Below are positions 17,537 to 26,619 of a DNA stretch of 64,000 bases, piece after piece. The notes beneath the pieces were generated by a model, which was given only the letters and a program-made list of their open reading frames with translations, was not told the origin of the DNA and made no database searches. The DNA is taken from the NCBI RefSeq assembly GCF_004570975.1, contig NZ_SPPC01000009.1, positions 1 through 64,000 of the forward strand. The letters are read 5' to 3'. Position 1 is the first letter of the stretch, and each line of letters begins with the position of its first letter. Source of the stretch: Barnesiella sp. WM24 (GTDB taxonomy: Bacteria; Bacteroidota; Bacteroidia; Bacteroidales; Muribaculaceae). The translations under genes and the position numbers were made by a program.

Positions 17537-19399
17537 ATGAGAATAACAAAGTCTATTCTGATTGGAACGGTTTCGTGTGCGTTAGCCTTTCCTCTTTCTG
17601 CGGCTAACGTCAGTTACGGATATTCCGCCGACGAGCCGGATCAGTTTATCGCAAGTGCTTATAACACGACCAACTATGCGGTGATTCAGATTCCTGCTGA
17701 GATTGCTGCAAAATATGCCGGAGCTTCTGTGACAGGAGTCGAGCTGCTTTGTCAGACCTATGTGGTTAACGGTGAAGAGTATAATAAGGTCGACGTTTTT
17801 GTCGCTGAAGATATTGACAACTTCCGGGCTTTGACTTCCACTAATTCTGAAGTCGAGGGCAATGTATGGAACCGAGTGCCGCTTGACGAACCTTATGTCA
17901 TCACCGGAGATAAGGATGTATATGTAGGCTATAGCATGAAATCAAAACTATCCTCCGAGACCATGCCTATTGCAGTAGATAATGGAGTGGCTACTCCTTA
18001 TGGCGACATCATGGGTTATGCCGATTCAAAGGGCGTGTGTTATTGGGAGCATGCCGGTGATTCCGGTGTAGGAAATGTACTTGTAAAAGCTGTGATAGAA
18101 GGCGATGACCTGCCATCCGGAGAAGTGATTGTGCTCTCTGCCTCGGGTGTGGATATTGTAAAACCCGGCGAGAAATTCAGTGTCTCAGGTTCTGTGTTTA
18201 ATTACGGAGCCACTGATGTTGACAGCTATTCTCTTTCATGTCGCTTTGACAGCAAGGAGATAGCTTCAGAGACATATGCCGACGGACTGAAGGCGGGTAG
18301 CATGGCTGCTTATGCTTTTGACGCGCTCGCTATTGATGAAGAAAAGGAGGCGTCACTTTCGGTTGTCCCTGTCGTTGGTGGAAATGACGGCGCTTCTGTC
18401 GGCTATACGCTTGACTGTACATTGGCTATGCTGCCGCGCAAGGTGCTTGTCGAGGAGTTTTCGACAGCGCAGTGTGGCAACTGTCCGTCTGCCCATAGAG
18501 CTCTTGCCGATGTAAGCGGCAGCCGTGACGACATGGTAATCGTGGCTCACCATTCCGGATATGGCGAGGATAATTACACTACCGATCTTGACCGGGCTTA
18601 TCTGTGGTTTTACCAGACTTCGTCATGGGCGCCTGCATTTATGATTGACAGGGTGAATTTCGCCGACCAGGGTGCGCTCGCGCAATATGCTATGAATGTC
18701 ATCCCGTCGCCCGGCCCGGTCTTTATTGTAAACGGTGCTGCTGATATCGAGAAGTTTACCAATCTTGCCGCCGAGCGTTATGCCTGGTTGGATGTGAATA
18801 TAGATTACAGCTATGACCCCGCGACACGCAAACTTGATGTCGAGGTGTCTGGTACTCCTGTAAAGGTGTTGGATGAGTGGACCTCACCTGCTGTGAGTGT
18901 CTTCCTTGTGGAGCGCTCTGATGTGGGCTACCAGTCAGGTGGCGGCGGTAATTACACTCACCGTCACATATTCCGCCAGACACTCACTGGAAACCTTGGA
19001 AGCCCCGTCAGCTTAAAGAAAGGCGAGCCCTATTCATTCAAGACTTCTGCTGTAATTAATGAAAAGCTTGATGCAGCCGATCTTGACATCGTGGCTTTTG
19101 TCGCCAACAGCAATGATAAAGACGCTAACGACTGCAAGGTGTTTAACGTGGAGTCAGTGGCAATCGACACTCCTTCCACCGGAATCGGCACGGTTGATGC
19201 CGCGGCGGTTGAAGTGACAGCCGGAGAGGGCAGGATAGACGTGAACGGTGATTTCTCGGAAGCCGCTGTCTATGCGGTCAACGGAGTCAAGGTGGCAGGA
19301 CTTTCCGCTGCCGGGTCGGTTGAGGTCGCTGCAGGCACATATCTTGTAAAGGTCACTGCTTCAGGCAGCGTCATCACACATAAGATTATTGTAAAATAA
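17537..19399 (+). CDS. Secreted Omp28-like protein with type IX-like C-terminal tail
   Basis: A 620-residue exported protein. A signal peptide (about residues 1-22, ending in SAA) is followed by a beta-rich region. The Omp28-like thioredoxin-fold segment (VLVEEFSTAQCGNCPSAHRA, with a C-x-x-C) lies in the middle. The last 70 residues form a small Ig-like domain ending in GTYLVKVTASG and a basic KIIVK, the pattern of type A sorting tails of the type IX secretion system. The ATG at 17537 is preferred over the GTG at 17528 because it gives a standard signal peptide (MRITKSILIG). Function is unknown; surface attachment or secretion is inferred from the tail. Confidence 0.78.
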   Translation: MRITKSILIGTVSCALAFPLSAANVSYGYSADEPDQFIASAYNTTNYAVIQIPAEIAAKYAGASVTGVELLCQTYVVNGEEYNKVDVFVAEDIDNFRALTSTNSEVEGNVWNRVPLDEPYVITGDKDVYVGYSMKSKLSSETMPIAVDNGVATPYGDIMGYADSKGVCYWEHAGDSGVGNVLVKAVIEGDDLPSGEVIVLSASGVDIVKPGEKFSVSGSVFNYGATDVDSYSLSCRFDSKEIASETYADGLKAGSMAAYAFDALAIDEEKEASLSVVPVVGGNDGASVGYTLDCTLAMLPRKVLVEEFSTAQCGNCPSAHRALADVSGSRDDMVIVAHHSGYGEDNYTTDLDRAYLWFYQTSSWAPAFMIDRVNFADQGALAQYAMNVIPSPGPVFIVNGAADIEKFTNLAAERYAWLDVNIDYSYDPATRKLDVEVSGTPVKVLDEWTSPAVSVFLVERSDVGYQSGGGGNYTHRHIFRQTLTGNLGSPVSLKKGEPYSFKTSAVINEKLDAADLDIVAFVANSNDKDANDCKVFNVESVAIDTPSTGIGTVDAAAVEVTAGEGRIDVNGDFSEAAVYAVNGVKVAGLSAAGSVEVAAGTYLVKVTASGSVITHKIIVK

Positions 19400-19531
19400 T
19401 ATTGGACCGCCGCTTAAATTATTAGATAAAAAATTTGGTGGTTTGTATAGGAAATTTATTAAATTCGCAGTGTGAAGAGTCGCGGTAACGATGGCTCCTT
19501 AATGCAGAAAAATAAATTAAACCCTAAGATT

Positions 19532-20077
19532 ATGATATTCAATTTTCGACTTGTTTCAGACGAAGTGGATAATTTCAGGCGCGAAATCAACATCGATGCC
19601 GACGCGACTTTCCTCGATCTCAGAAACGCTATATGTGACTCTGTAGGTTATGACAAGAACCAGATGTGTTCTTTCTTCCTTTGCGACAATAACTGGGAGA
19701 AAGGCAAGGAGATTACCCTTGAAGACATGGGGTCGGATTCCGATGAAGACATCTATCTGATGGATGAGACTGTCTTGAGCGATTTCGTGGATGACGGTCA
19801 GAGACTCATATTTGTATTTGACTACATGACTGACCGCTGCTTCTTTATAGAGATGAAGAAGAGTATTCCCGGAAAGAATCTGAAAGACCCTGTGTGTGTG
19901 GCTTCAATGGGTTCGGCTCCTGCTCAGATGATGGACATTGACGAGTTTGAGGCAAAAAACACTCCCGCCGTTACTCAGGGTGCCGATGACTTTGATGAGG
20001 ATTTCTATGGCAGCGATGAGTATAATGACGATGAATTTGATGCCGCCGGTTTTGATGAAATGACTTTTGACGAATAG
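19532..20077 (+). CDS. Plasmid pRiA4b ORF-3-like protein with acidic tail
   Basis: A 181-residue cytosolic protein of the pRiA4b ORF-3-like family, a fold also found as a passenger of some mobile elements but common as a chromosomal gene in Bacteroidales. The N-terminal pattern MIFNFRLVSDEVDNFRREI, then FLDLRNAICDSVGYD and FFLCDNNWEKG, match that family as I know it. The last 50 residues are extremely Asp/Glu-rich (DDFDEDFYGSDEYNDDEFD). The frame is open upstream to a GTG at 19472, but the ATG at 19532 fits the family start. A terminator-like hairpin follows. The biochemical role is unknown. Confidence 0.75.
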   Translation: MIFNFRLVSDEVDNFRREINIDADATFLDLRNAICDSVGYDKNQMCSFFLCDNNWEKGKEITLEDMGSDSDEDIYLMDETVLSDFVDDGQRLIFVFDYMTDRCFFIEMKKSIPGKNLKDPVCVASMGSAPAQMMDIDEFEAKNTPAVTQGADDFDEDFYGSDEYNDDEFDAAGFDEMTFDE

Positions 20078-20110
20078 TCAGTAAGGCGATATTGAATAAA
20101 CATTTAAAAC

Positions 20111-20152
20111 TCCGTGGTCGTTACTTATAAGTTAACGACTACGGAATTTTTT
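20111..20152 (+). terminator. Terminator-like hairpin and T-tract abutting the kup start codon
   Basis: A 13-pair stem (20111-20123 with 20133-20145, one G-U) with a nine-base loop is followed by A then TTTTTT at 20147-20152. It is a textbook intrinsic terminator 33 bases after the preceding stop. Its T-tract ends exactly at the ATG of kup (20153). It could end the upstream transcript or act as an attenuator in front of kup. Confidence 0.75.
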
Positions 20153-22105
20153 ATGTCACAAGAAAAAGTACTATCTACATCGGTCCATAAGGTGACCGCA
20201 ATGGCTCTCCTTGTAACCATCGGCATTGTGTTTGGCGACATAGGCACATCCCCGTTGTATGTCATGAAAGCTATAACAGGCGTGAATCCGGAATACAATG
20301 CCGACTATATCATAGGTGCCGTTTCATGTATCATCTGGACACTCACGTTACAGACTACGCTTAAATATGTTGTCATAGCCTTGCACGCCGACAACAAGGG
20401 GGAGGGCGGTATTCTTGCCCTGTACTCGCTTGTGAAGCGGCTCCCCGGCAAATGGCTCTACATTCCGGCAGTAATAGGGGCGAGCACATTGATTGCCGAC
20501 GGCGTCATAACTCCTGCCGTTACAGTTACGTCAGCGATAGAGGGTGTCAGGGCGCTTGATGCCTCGGCTCCTGTTGTGCCTGTTGTTGTCATTATAATAA
20601 CTGCCGTGTTTTTCGTGCAGCAGCTCGGCACCAAAGCGATAGGCAGGTGGTTTGGCCCGTTCATGCTTATGTGGTTTCTGATGCTTGGCGTTATGGGTTC
20701 GCTGCATCTTGGAGCCTCCCCGGTGATATTCAAGGCTTTCAACCCCTATTATGCGGTAAAGGTTCTTATTGACTATCCTTTCTGGTTTCTGATACTTGGA
20801 GCTGTGTTTCTCTGTACTACAGGAGCCGAGGCTCTTTACTCCGACCTCGGCCACTGCGGGCGGCTCAACATCACCTATACATGGATTTTCGTAAAGATAA
20901 TGCTGATACTGAATTATCTCGGTCAGGGCGCGTGGCTTATTGCCGAAGGCTCTGTAGCTCCGGGGATAAATCCGTTTTATGCGATTATGCCCTCGGGATT
21001 CCTTGTGGTAGGCATAATAATGTCGACAGGGGCGGCGATTATAGCAAGTCAGGCGTTGTTGAGCGGTTCGTTCACGATATTCAGCGAGGCTATGGGTCTT
21101 GATTTCTGGCCCAGGCTTAAAGTAAAATATCCGTCGGCATTGAAAGGGCAGCTTTACATACCTCTTGTCAACAGCTTCCTTTATGTAGGCTGCATAGTGA
21201 CGGTGTTGCTATTCCGCACATCATCGGCAATGGAGGCGGCTTATGGTCTTGCAATCACGATCACGATGCTCATGACCACCCTCTTGCTCGGGTTTTATCT
21301 TCGTCATAAGGGCACGCCACAATGGCTGGTCATCCTGTTTATGGTGCTTTTTATCGCGATAGAAGGGGTGTTTCTCGTCTCCAACATGTTCAAATTCATG
21401 CATGGCGGCTGGTACACATTGCTTCTTGCCGGCATAATCTGTGCCGTGATGCTTTTCTGGCGTCGTGCCCGCAATATCCGTAACAGCTTTATCGAGTACA
21501 AGCCGTTTAAAAACAGTCTTGACATAATTCACGACATAAGCCGCGACAGCGAGATACCGAAGTATTCCTCCAATGTGGTGTATATAAGCAAGTCTGAATC
21601 ACCTGACATGGTTGAGAGCAAACTGCTTTACTCCATAATAAACAAGCACCCCAAGCGTGCCGACCATTATTGGGTGATTCGCGTGCATTATGATGACGCT
21701 CCCGACACCCTCGAATATAAGTGCAACGTATTGATTCCTCACACCTTGATAAGCATCGACATAACCCTCGGATTCCGTATCCAGCCGCAGGTAAGCGTGT
21801 ATCTGCGTCAGATAGTGGAAGACCTTGTGGCGGCAGGCGACATAGACCTTACAAGCCGCTATCCTTCTTTACATAACCACGGGATTGCAGGCGATTTCCG
21901 GTTTATCATAATCCACAGGGTGTTTTCGGCATCAAGCAATTGTCCAGCGTCAGTCCGTTTTATAATGGGCATATATGGTATTTTGCGTCATGTCGGCATC
22001 AGCGACGAGAAGGCTCTCGGTCTTGACACAAGCAGCGTTACAATCGAGAATGTCCCGCTCATAATCAATACAAATCATGCAAGACGCATAAAGCGTATTT
22101 CATAA
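20153..22105 (+). CDS. kup: Kup-type potassium uptake protein
   Basis: A 650-residue K+/H+ symporter of the KUP/HAK/KT family. It has about twelve membrane helices (residues about 15-430) and a soluble C-terminal domain. The family signature GIVFGDIGTSPLYV is in helix 1; NKGEGGILALYSLV and the LIADGVITPAVTVTSAIEG region are intact. The open frame extends back to 20114, but that part encodes the terminator hairpin. ATG 20153 (MSQEK) or, less likely, ATG 20201 (MALLVTIG) is the true start. No separate promoter is visible between hairpin and gene. Confidence 0.93.
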   Translation: MSQEKVLSTSVHKVTAMALLVTIGIVFGDIGTSPLYVMKAITGVNPEYNADYIIGAVSCIIWTLTLQTTLKYVVIALHADNKGEGGILALYSLVKRLPGKWLYIPAVIGASTLIADGVITPAVTVTSAIEGVRALDASAPVVPVVVIIITAVFFVQQLGTKAIGRWFGPFMLMWFLMLGVMGSLHLGASPVIFKAFNPYYAVKVLIDYPFWFLILGAVFLCTTGAEALYSDLGHCGRLNITYTWIFVKIMLILNYLGQGAWLIAEGSVAPGINPFYAIMPSGFLVVGIIMSTGAAIIASQALLSGSFTIFSEAMGLDFWPRLKVKYPSALKGQLYIPLVNSFLYVGCIVTVLLFRTSSAMEAAYGLAITITMLMTTLLLGFYLRHKGTPQWLVILFMVLFIAIEGVFLVSNMFKFMHGGWYTLLLAGIICAVMLFWRRARNIRNSFIEYKPFKNSLDIIHDISRDSEIPKYSSNVVYISKSESPDMVESKLLYSIINKHPKRADHYWVIRVHYDDAPDTLEYKCNVLIPHTLISIDITLGFRIQPQVSVYLRQIVEDLVAAGDIDLTSRYPSLHNHGIAGDFRFIIIHRVFSASSNCPASVRFIMGIYGILRHVGISDEKALGLDTSSVTIENVPLIINTNHARRIKRIS

Positions 22106-22142
22106 TACTCAGTCCTAAAATCATTAAGTGAGACAGATATGG

Positions 22143-22174
22143 TTTGCGGTAACGGAAAAAATGATGTAAATTTG
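22143..22174 (+). promoter_or_regulatory. Promoter of the receiver/PPDK-domain gene and its operon
   Basis: TTTG (22143-22146), a 20-base spacer and TAAATTTG (22167-22174) match the consensus exactly. A start site near 22181 sets the translation start at ATG 22196 and excludes the upstream ATG at 22139. It likely drives the run of plus-strand genes that follows. Confidence 0.78.
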
Positions 22175-22195
22175 TGTAGACTATTTCAACTTGCC

Positions 22196-25156
22196 ATGAA
22201 CGAGGAGAGTTTAAGCCAATTATATCTGAAAGATACCGCATTCCAGAATCTGATGCAGCGTCGTATCTTTAATGTCTTGCTGGTGGCGTCGCCTTACGAC
22301 GCTTTCATGATGGAAGAAGACGGCAGGGTCGAGGAGCAGCTATATTTTGAATATGTCGCTCTCAACCTTAGCTCGCCGCCGCGTGTCACCCGCGTGTCAC
22401 GTCCGGAGGAGGCGCTTGATGAGCTTGAGGTGAAGCGCTTTGACCTTATCATAATGATGCCGGGAGTCGATCTCAGCGAGACCTTTACGGGAGCGAAAAA
22501 TATCAAGGAGCTATATCCGGATATCCCGATTGTGGTGTTGACTCCGTTTTCCAAAGAGGTGTCGCGGCGTCTTGCCAAGGAGGACCTGACCGCAGTCGAC
22601 TATGTGTTCAGCTGGCTTGGCAATGTCGACTTGCTGCTTGCCATCATCAAGCTACTTGAAGACAAGATGAACGCTGACAATGATATAAATGAAGTAGGGG
22701 TGCAGATGATACTTCTTGTGGAGGACTCTGTGAGGTTCTATTCATCCGTGCTTCCGATCATATATAAATTCTTGCTGAAGCAGTCGCTTATTTTCTCGAC
22801 TGAGGCATTGAACGAGCATGAGCAGATGTTGCGTATGCGCGGTCGACCTAAAGTGATGCTTGCCCGCGACTATGAGGAGGCTGTCGAGCTGTATAACCGT
22901 TACGGGAAGAATGTGCTTGGGGTCATCTCTGACGTGTCGTTCAAGCATGAAGGCGTCAAGGATGCTCAAGCAGGATTAAAGCTTGCGGCTTACTTGCGGG
23001 AAAAAGACCCTTATCTGCCTATTATCATGGAGTCATCGGAAGAAGATAATGCTCCAAAAGTCAAGGCTTTCGGCGGCGTGTTTATCGACAAGAATTCCAA
23101 AAAATTTCCTGTCGACCTCGGTAATGCCATTCGCAAGGATTTCGGTTTCGGTGACTTTGTGATCCGTGACCCCGAGACCGGGGAAGAACTCCTGCGCATT
23201 CATGACCTGAAGGACTTGCAAAGGCATATATTTGACATCCCTGCCAAGTCTCTGTTCTATCACGCTTCCTATAATGACATCTCGCGCTGGCTCTACTCGC
23301 GCGCGCTTTTCCCGATAGCCGAGGTTATAAAGAGTCACCGGTTTACCAATATTGAAGAGGCTCCGGCGGTAAGACAGCTGTTTTTTGACCTTATTGTGAA
23401 ATACCGCAAGATGAAAAATCGCGGTGTGGTCGCCATATTCCGTAAGGACAGGTTTGACCACTATTCCAACTTTGCCCGTATCGGTCAGGGTTCACTCGGA
23501 GGCAAGGGCAGAGGTCTTGCGTTTATTGACTCTATCATAAAGAAAAATCCTATATGTGACAACTTTGACGGGGTGACGGTGACAATACCGCGTACGGTGG
23601 TGATATGTACCGACATCTTTGACGAGTTCATGGAGACCAACAACCTTTATCCTGTGGCTTTGTCAGACCAGAGCGACGAGGTAATCCTGAAGTATTTCCT
23701 CCAGGCGCGTCTTCCCGAACGCCTTGTCGAGGACTTTTTCGCTCTTTTTGAAGTCGTTGACAAGCCCCTTGCCATCCGCAGCTCAAGCTTGCTCGAAGAT
23801 TCCCATTACCAGCCGTTTGCAGGTATATACTCGACATATATGATACCTCATGTTGAGGACCGCTACGAGATGCTTGCCATGCTGAGTGATGCAATCAAGA
23901 GTGTTTATGCATCGGTCTTTTATGCCGACAGCAAGGCATACATGACAGCGACGAGCAATGTCATTGACCAGGAAAAGATGGCTGTAATCATTCAGGAGGT
24001 TGTCGGCAAGCAAGTAGGCGATTATTACTTCCCGTCGTTTTCGGGAGTAGGCCGCTCGTTGAATTACTATCCTATCAATGATGAGGTGCCTGAGGACGGC
24101 GTGGTTGAGACTGCAATCGGTCTCGGCAAGTATATTGTCGACGGCGGACTGAGCCTGCGCTTCTCGCCGCGTCACGCTGACAAGGTGTTGCAGACATCAA
24201 CGCTGGATCTTGCACTGCGAGATACGCAGACACGCTTGTATGCCCTTGACATGAAACGTGGGGTCGAAGAGGATTTCAAGGTCGATGACGGTTTCAATAT
24301 CGCCCGTCCGCGCATTCAGGATGTTGCGGCTACCGGTGCGTTGCGTTACCTTGTGTCGACCTATGATTTCCGTGACCAGATTATCCGTGACTGTGATGAG
24401 GGAGAGGGCAGGCGAGTGGTCACATTTGCAAATGTCCTTCAGCACGGTGTATTCCCGTTGGCACAGATTACCGACTTCATGCTCACAAAAGGGCAGGAAG
24501 AGATGGGGCGTCCGGTCGAGATAGAGTTTGCCGGAGTGCTTGATATTAATGACAAAGGCAAAGGCTCTGTGTACTGGCTTCAGATACGTCCTATCGTGGA
24601 GCGCAAGGACATGGTGGACGAGAGTGTGCTGTCGCTTCCCGATGAACGGGTGATACTGCGCAGCAACACTGCGCTGGGTCATGGAAACATCGAAAATGTA
24701 AGCGCGATAATGTATGTGAGACCCGAGAACTTCTCTTCATCAAATAATTCATTAATTGCGAGGGAAATTGAGAAAATAAATCGTAACTTTACGGAACGTA
24801 ACGAAGGTTATGTGCTAATCGGTCCCGGACGATGGGGCTCAAGTGACACCGCTCTTGGTATTCCGGTCAAATGGCCGCATATATCATCGGCGAGGCTTAT
24901 TGTGGAGTCGTCACTGAGCAACTATCGTATCGAGCCGAGTCAGGGCACACACTTCTTTCAAAACCTGACATCTTTCGGAGTAGGGTACTTTACGATAAAT
25001 CCGGCGTCAAATGACGGTGTCTATGATGTTGGTTATCTTGACTCTCTGCCTGCCGAATATGAAAGCGATTTTTTAAGAATCGTGAGATTTGCCGCCCCGT
25101 TGACTATCGGGATAAATGGCAGGAAGGGTATGGGAGTCGTTGTGAAGCCTGAATGA
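22196..25156 (+). CDS. Two receiver-like domains fused to a PPDK/PEP-synthase ATP-binding domain
   Basis: A 986-residue soluble protein. The first domain (about residues 20-150) resembles a receiver, but where the phospho-accepting aspartate is expected it reads FDLIIMMPGVD, without that Asp. The second (about 170-320) keeps the receiver residues: acid pair in LLVEDS, Asp in VISDVS, Ser in IMESSEED and Lys in FIDKNSKKF. After a linker comes a PPDK_N-type ATP-binding domain (about 410-800) with GQGSLGGKGRGLAF and LAIRSSSLLED. The GGxTSHxA phosphohistidine domain and the PEP-binding barrel of PEP synthase are both missing. Instead there is a C-terminal domain with GPGRWGSSD. It is therefore not a pyruvate dikinase; a regulated phosphotransfer or nucleotide-dependent signalling role is inference. 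Confidence 0.8.
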   Translation: MNEESLSQLYLKDTAFQNLMQRRIFNVLLVASPYDAFMMEEDGRVEEQLYFEYVALNLSSPPRVTRVSRPEEALDELEVKRFDLIIMMPGVDLSETFTGAKNIKELYPDIPIVVLTPFSKEVSRRLAKEDLTAVDYVFSWLGNVDLLLAIIKLLEDKMNADNDINEVGVQMILLVEDSVRFYSSVLPIIYKFLLKQSLIFSTEALNEHEQMLRMRGRPKVMLARDYEEAVELYNRYGKNVLGVISDVSFKHEGVKDAQAGLKLAAYLREKDPYLPIIMESSEEDNAPKVKAFGGVFIDKNSKKFPVDLGNAIRKDFGFGDFVIRDPETGEELLRIHDLKDLQRHIFDIPAKSLFYHASYNDISRWLYSRALFPIAEVIKSHRFTNIEEAPAVRQLFFDLIVKYRKMKNRGVVAIFRKDRFDHYSNFARIGQGSLGGKGRGLAFIDSIIKKNPICDNFDGVTVTIPRTVVICTDIFDEFMETNNLYPVALSDQSDEVILKYFLQARLPERLVEDFFALFEVVDKPLAIRSSSLLEDSHYQPFAGIYSTYMIPHVEDRYEMLAMLSDAIKSVYASVFYADSKAYMTATSNVIDQEKMAVIIQEVVGKQVGDYYFPSFSGVGRSLNYYPINDEVPEDGVVETAIGLGKYIVDGGLSLRFSPRHADKVLQTSTLDLALRDTQTRLYALDMKRGVEEDFKVDDGFNIARPRIQDVAATGALRYLVSTYDFRDQIIRDCDEGEGRRVVTFANVLQHGVFPLAQITDFMLTKGQEEMGRPVEIEFAGVLDINDKGKGSVYWLQIRPIVERKDMVDESVLSLPDERVILRSNTALGHGNIENVSAIMYVRPENFSSSNNSLIAREIEKINRNFTERNEGYVLIGPGRWGSSDTALGIPVKWPHISSARLIVESSLSNYRIEPSQGTHFFQNLTSFGVGYFTINPASNDGVYDVGYLDSLPAEYESDFLRIVRFAAPLTIGINGRKGMGVVVKPE

Positions 25157-25190
25157 AAGAAATTTTTTGTAATGGAATAATAGACTTGAT

Positions 25191-26594
25191 ATGTCATTTT
25201 TTAACTCAGTATTAAGGGCTTTCGGCTTCGGTCATGAAGAAGAAGACTACGAAGATGACGCGCCGTCGGCACTTGTGACTCCTTATAGGCGCCAACAGGA
25301 TTCCACACCGTCGGCTCCGGTGGAGGAGAATAAGGAGGAAACGGACGGACCGCAGATGAATGTCGGCGACCAAGCGTTTCCGCTGGATTTTTTTGACGCC
25401 ATACTTGAGGTGTTCAATAACGCTCAGCCTGATTTTATAAAGCAGTGTATCGACCGTGACGCGCAGCGTCGCTATCTTTATGATACCCTTGGCAAGTCGT
25501 TCAAGGAATATCTTGACCGGTGTCATGATGACATGGAGTCGTCATTTCTTGCTAAGTCAAGAAGCGAGGCTAAAAAATATCATGACGAGATTTCGGGCCT
25601 TCAGGAGCGCTGTAAAAGTATTCAGGAAAAAGAGGATGAGTTTAAGCAGCGTCAGCTGAGTGCCGACAGGCAGAAACGCGCCCTTTCCGATAAGGTGCAG
25701 GAGCTTGACCGACAGATAATGTCGTTGGAAGCGGAGAAGGAGCAGTTTATTCTTGAGAACAGAAGCCTCGTTAACAAGCTGAAAATAGCCGGAGTCCTGG
25801 AAACCGACGCTGCATCGGGCGCCGGAGTCTCAATAGAGGAGTTCGGGGCGATGCGTCTGCGTCTTGATGAGTCGGTGGCTGAAAATGAGCGATTGACCGC
25901 CGAGGTGGAGCGCCTGAATTCCGAAGTGCTTGAAAATGCCGAGTTGTACAAGACGAAAATGGCTATGGCTGACAAGATGCTGAGTGACATACGCAATAGC
26001 AACGCGGAGTCACGTAAGGAGCTTGATGATGCAATAGCTTCTAAAAATGAACTTCAGGTAAAATATGACGATTCGGTGTCAAAGGTGATGGCTCTCTCGT
26101 CGGAACTTGAGGAGACCAACTCTTTGCTTGAGGAAATAAAGCAAGAGATGATTGACAAGATGGCTCAGGTTGAAGACGTGCTTTCCCGCCGCGATGAAAA
26201 AATCAGGACTTTAAAGGAGCAGAGAGATGACAGTGCCGTGAAAGTCATGTCGCTTGAAAAGGAGATTGCCAATCTGAAGGAGTCGCTTGAATTGAGCGCC
26301 CGAAATAGTGCGGCTATCGAGTCGGAGCTAAGAAAAGTGCAGGAGAAGGCTGACGATTCTGTAACAAAGGAGGTTGTCGAGGCAAAACCACGTCGGAAGA
26401 GAGCCGGCAAGAAGACAATGCCTAAAATCTCGGCAATCGACGAAACGCTTGACAGCACTGAATGGCTTATAGCTACTCCGCCTGAGGGAATGGTGGCTAA
26501 AACGACAGGAACCGGGTCGGATGCTGATTTTGGCTATCAGGAACCTCCACGTAAACAGACACCTGATAATGCAGCGCAGATGTCGCTGTTCTAA
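25191..26594 (+). CDS. Large coiled-coil protein, unrecognised
   Basis: A 467-residue protein I do not recognise. The N-terminal 60 residues are short, acidic and disordered-looking (HEEEDYEDDAP). A small globular helical part follows (about 65-125, AFPLDFFDAILEVFN). Then come about 270 residues of almost continuous heptad-type coiled coil rich in Glu, Lys, Leu and Ser. A basic segment (KPRRKRAGKKT, about residue 400) and a tail with SLDSTEWLI-like and QMSLF ends close it. No signal peptide or membrane segment is seen. It begins 34 bases after the receiver/PPDK gene without its own promoter, so the two are probably co-expressed. A cytoskeletal, scaffolding or nucleoid role is possible but unproven. 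Confidence 0.7.
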   Translation: MSFFNSVLRAFGFGHEEEDYEDDAPSALVTPYRRQQDSTPSAPVEENKEETDGPQMNVGDQAFPLDFFDAILEVFNNAQPDFIKQCIDRDAQRRYLYDTLGKSFKEYLDRCHDDMESSFLAKSRSEAKKYHDEISGLQERCKSIQEKEDEFKQRQLSADRQKRALSDKVQELDRQIMSLEAEKEQFILENRSLVNKLKIAGVLETDAASGAGVSIEEFGAMRLRLDESVAENERLTAEVERLNSEVLENAELYKTKMAMADKMLSDIRNSNAESRKELDDAIASKNELQVKYDDSVSKVMALSSELEETNSLLEEIKQEMIDKMAQVEDVLSRRDEKIRTLKEQRDDSAVKVMSLEKEIANLKESLELSARNSAAIESELRKVQEKADDSVTKEVVEAKPRRKRAGKKTMPKISAIDETLDSTEWLIATPPEGMVAKTTGTGSDADFGYQEPPRKQTPDNAAQMSLF

Positions 26595-26619
26595 ACAAAG
26601 AAATATAAGATATTTAGCT

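Noticed and set aside
22139-22195. Upstream ATG (22139) as start of the receiver/PPDK protein
   Set aside because: A perfect promoter occupies 22143-22174, so this ATG would not be in the mRNA.
22196-25156. Annotation as phosphoenolpyruvate synthase
   Set aside because: The phosphohistidine motif and PEP-binding barrel are absent; only the ATP-binding domain is shared.
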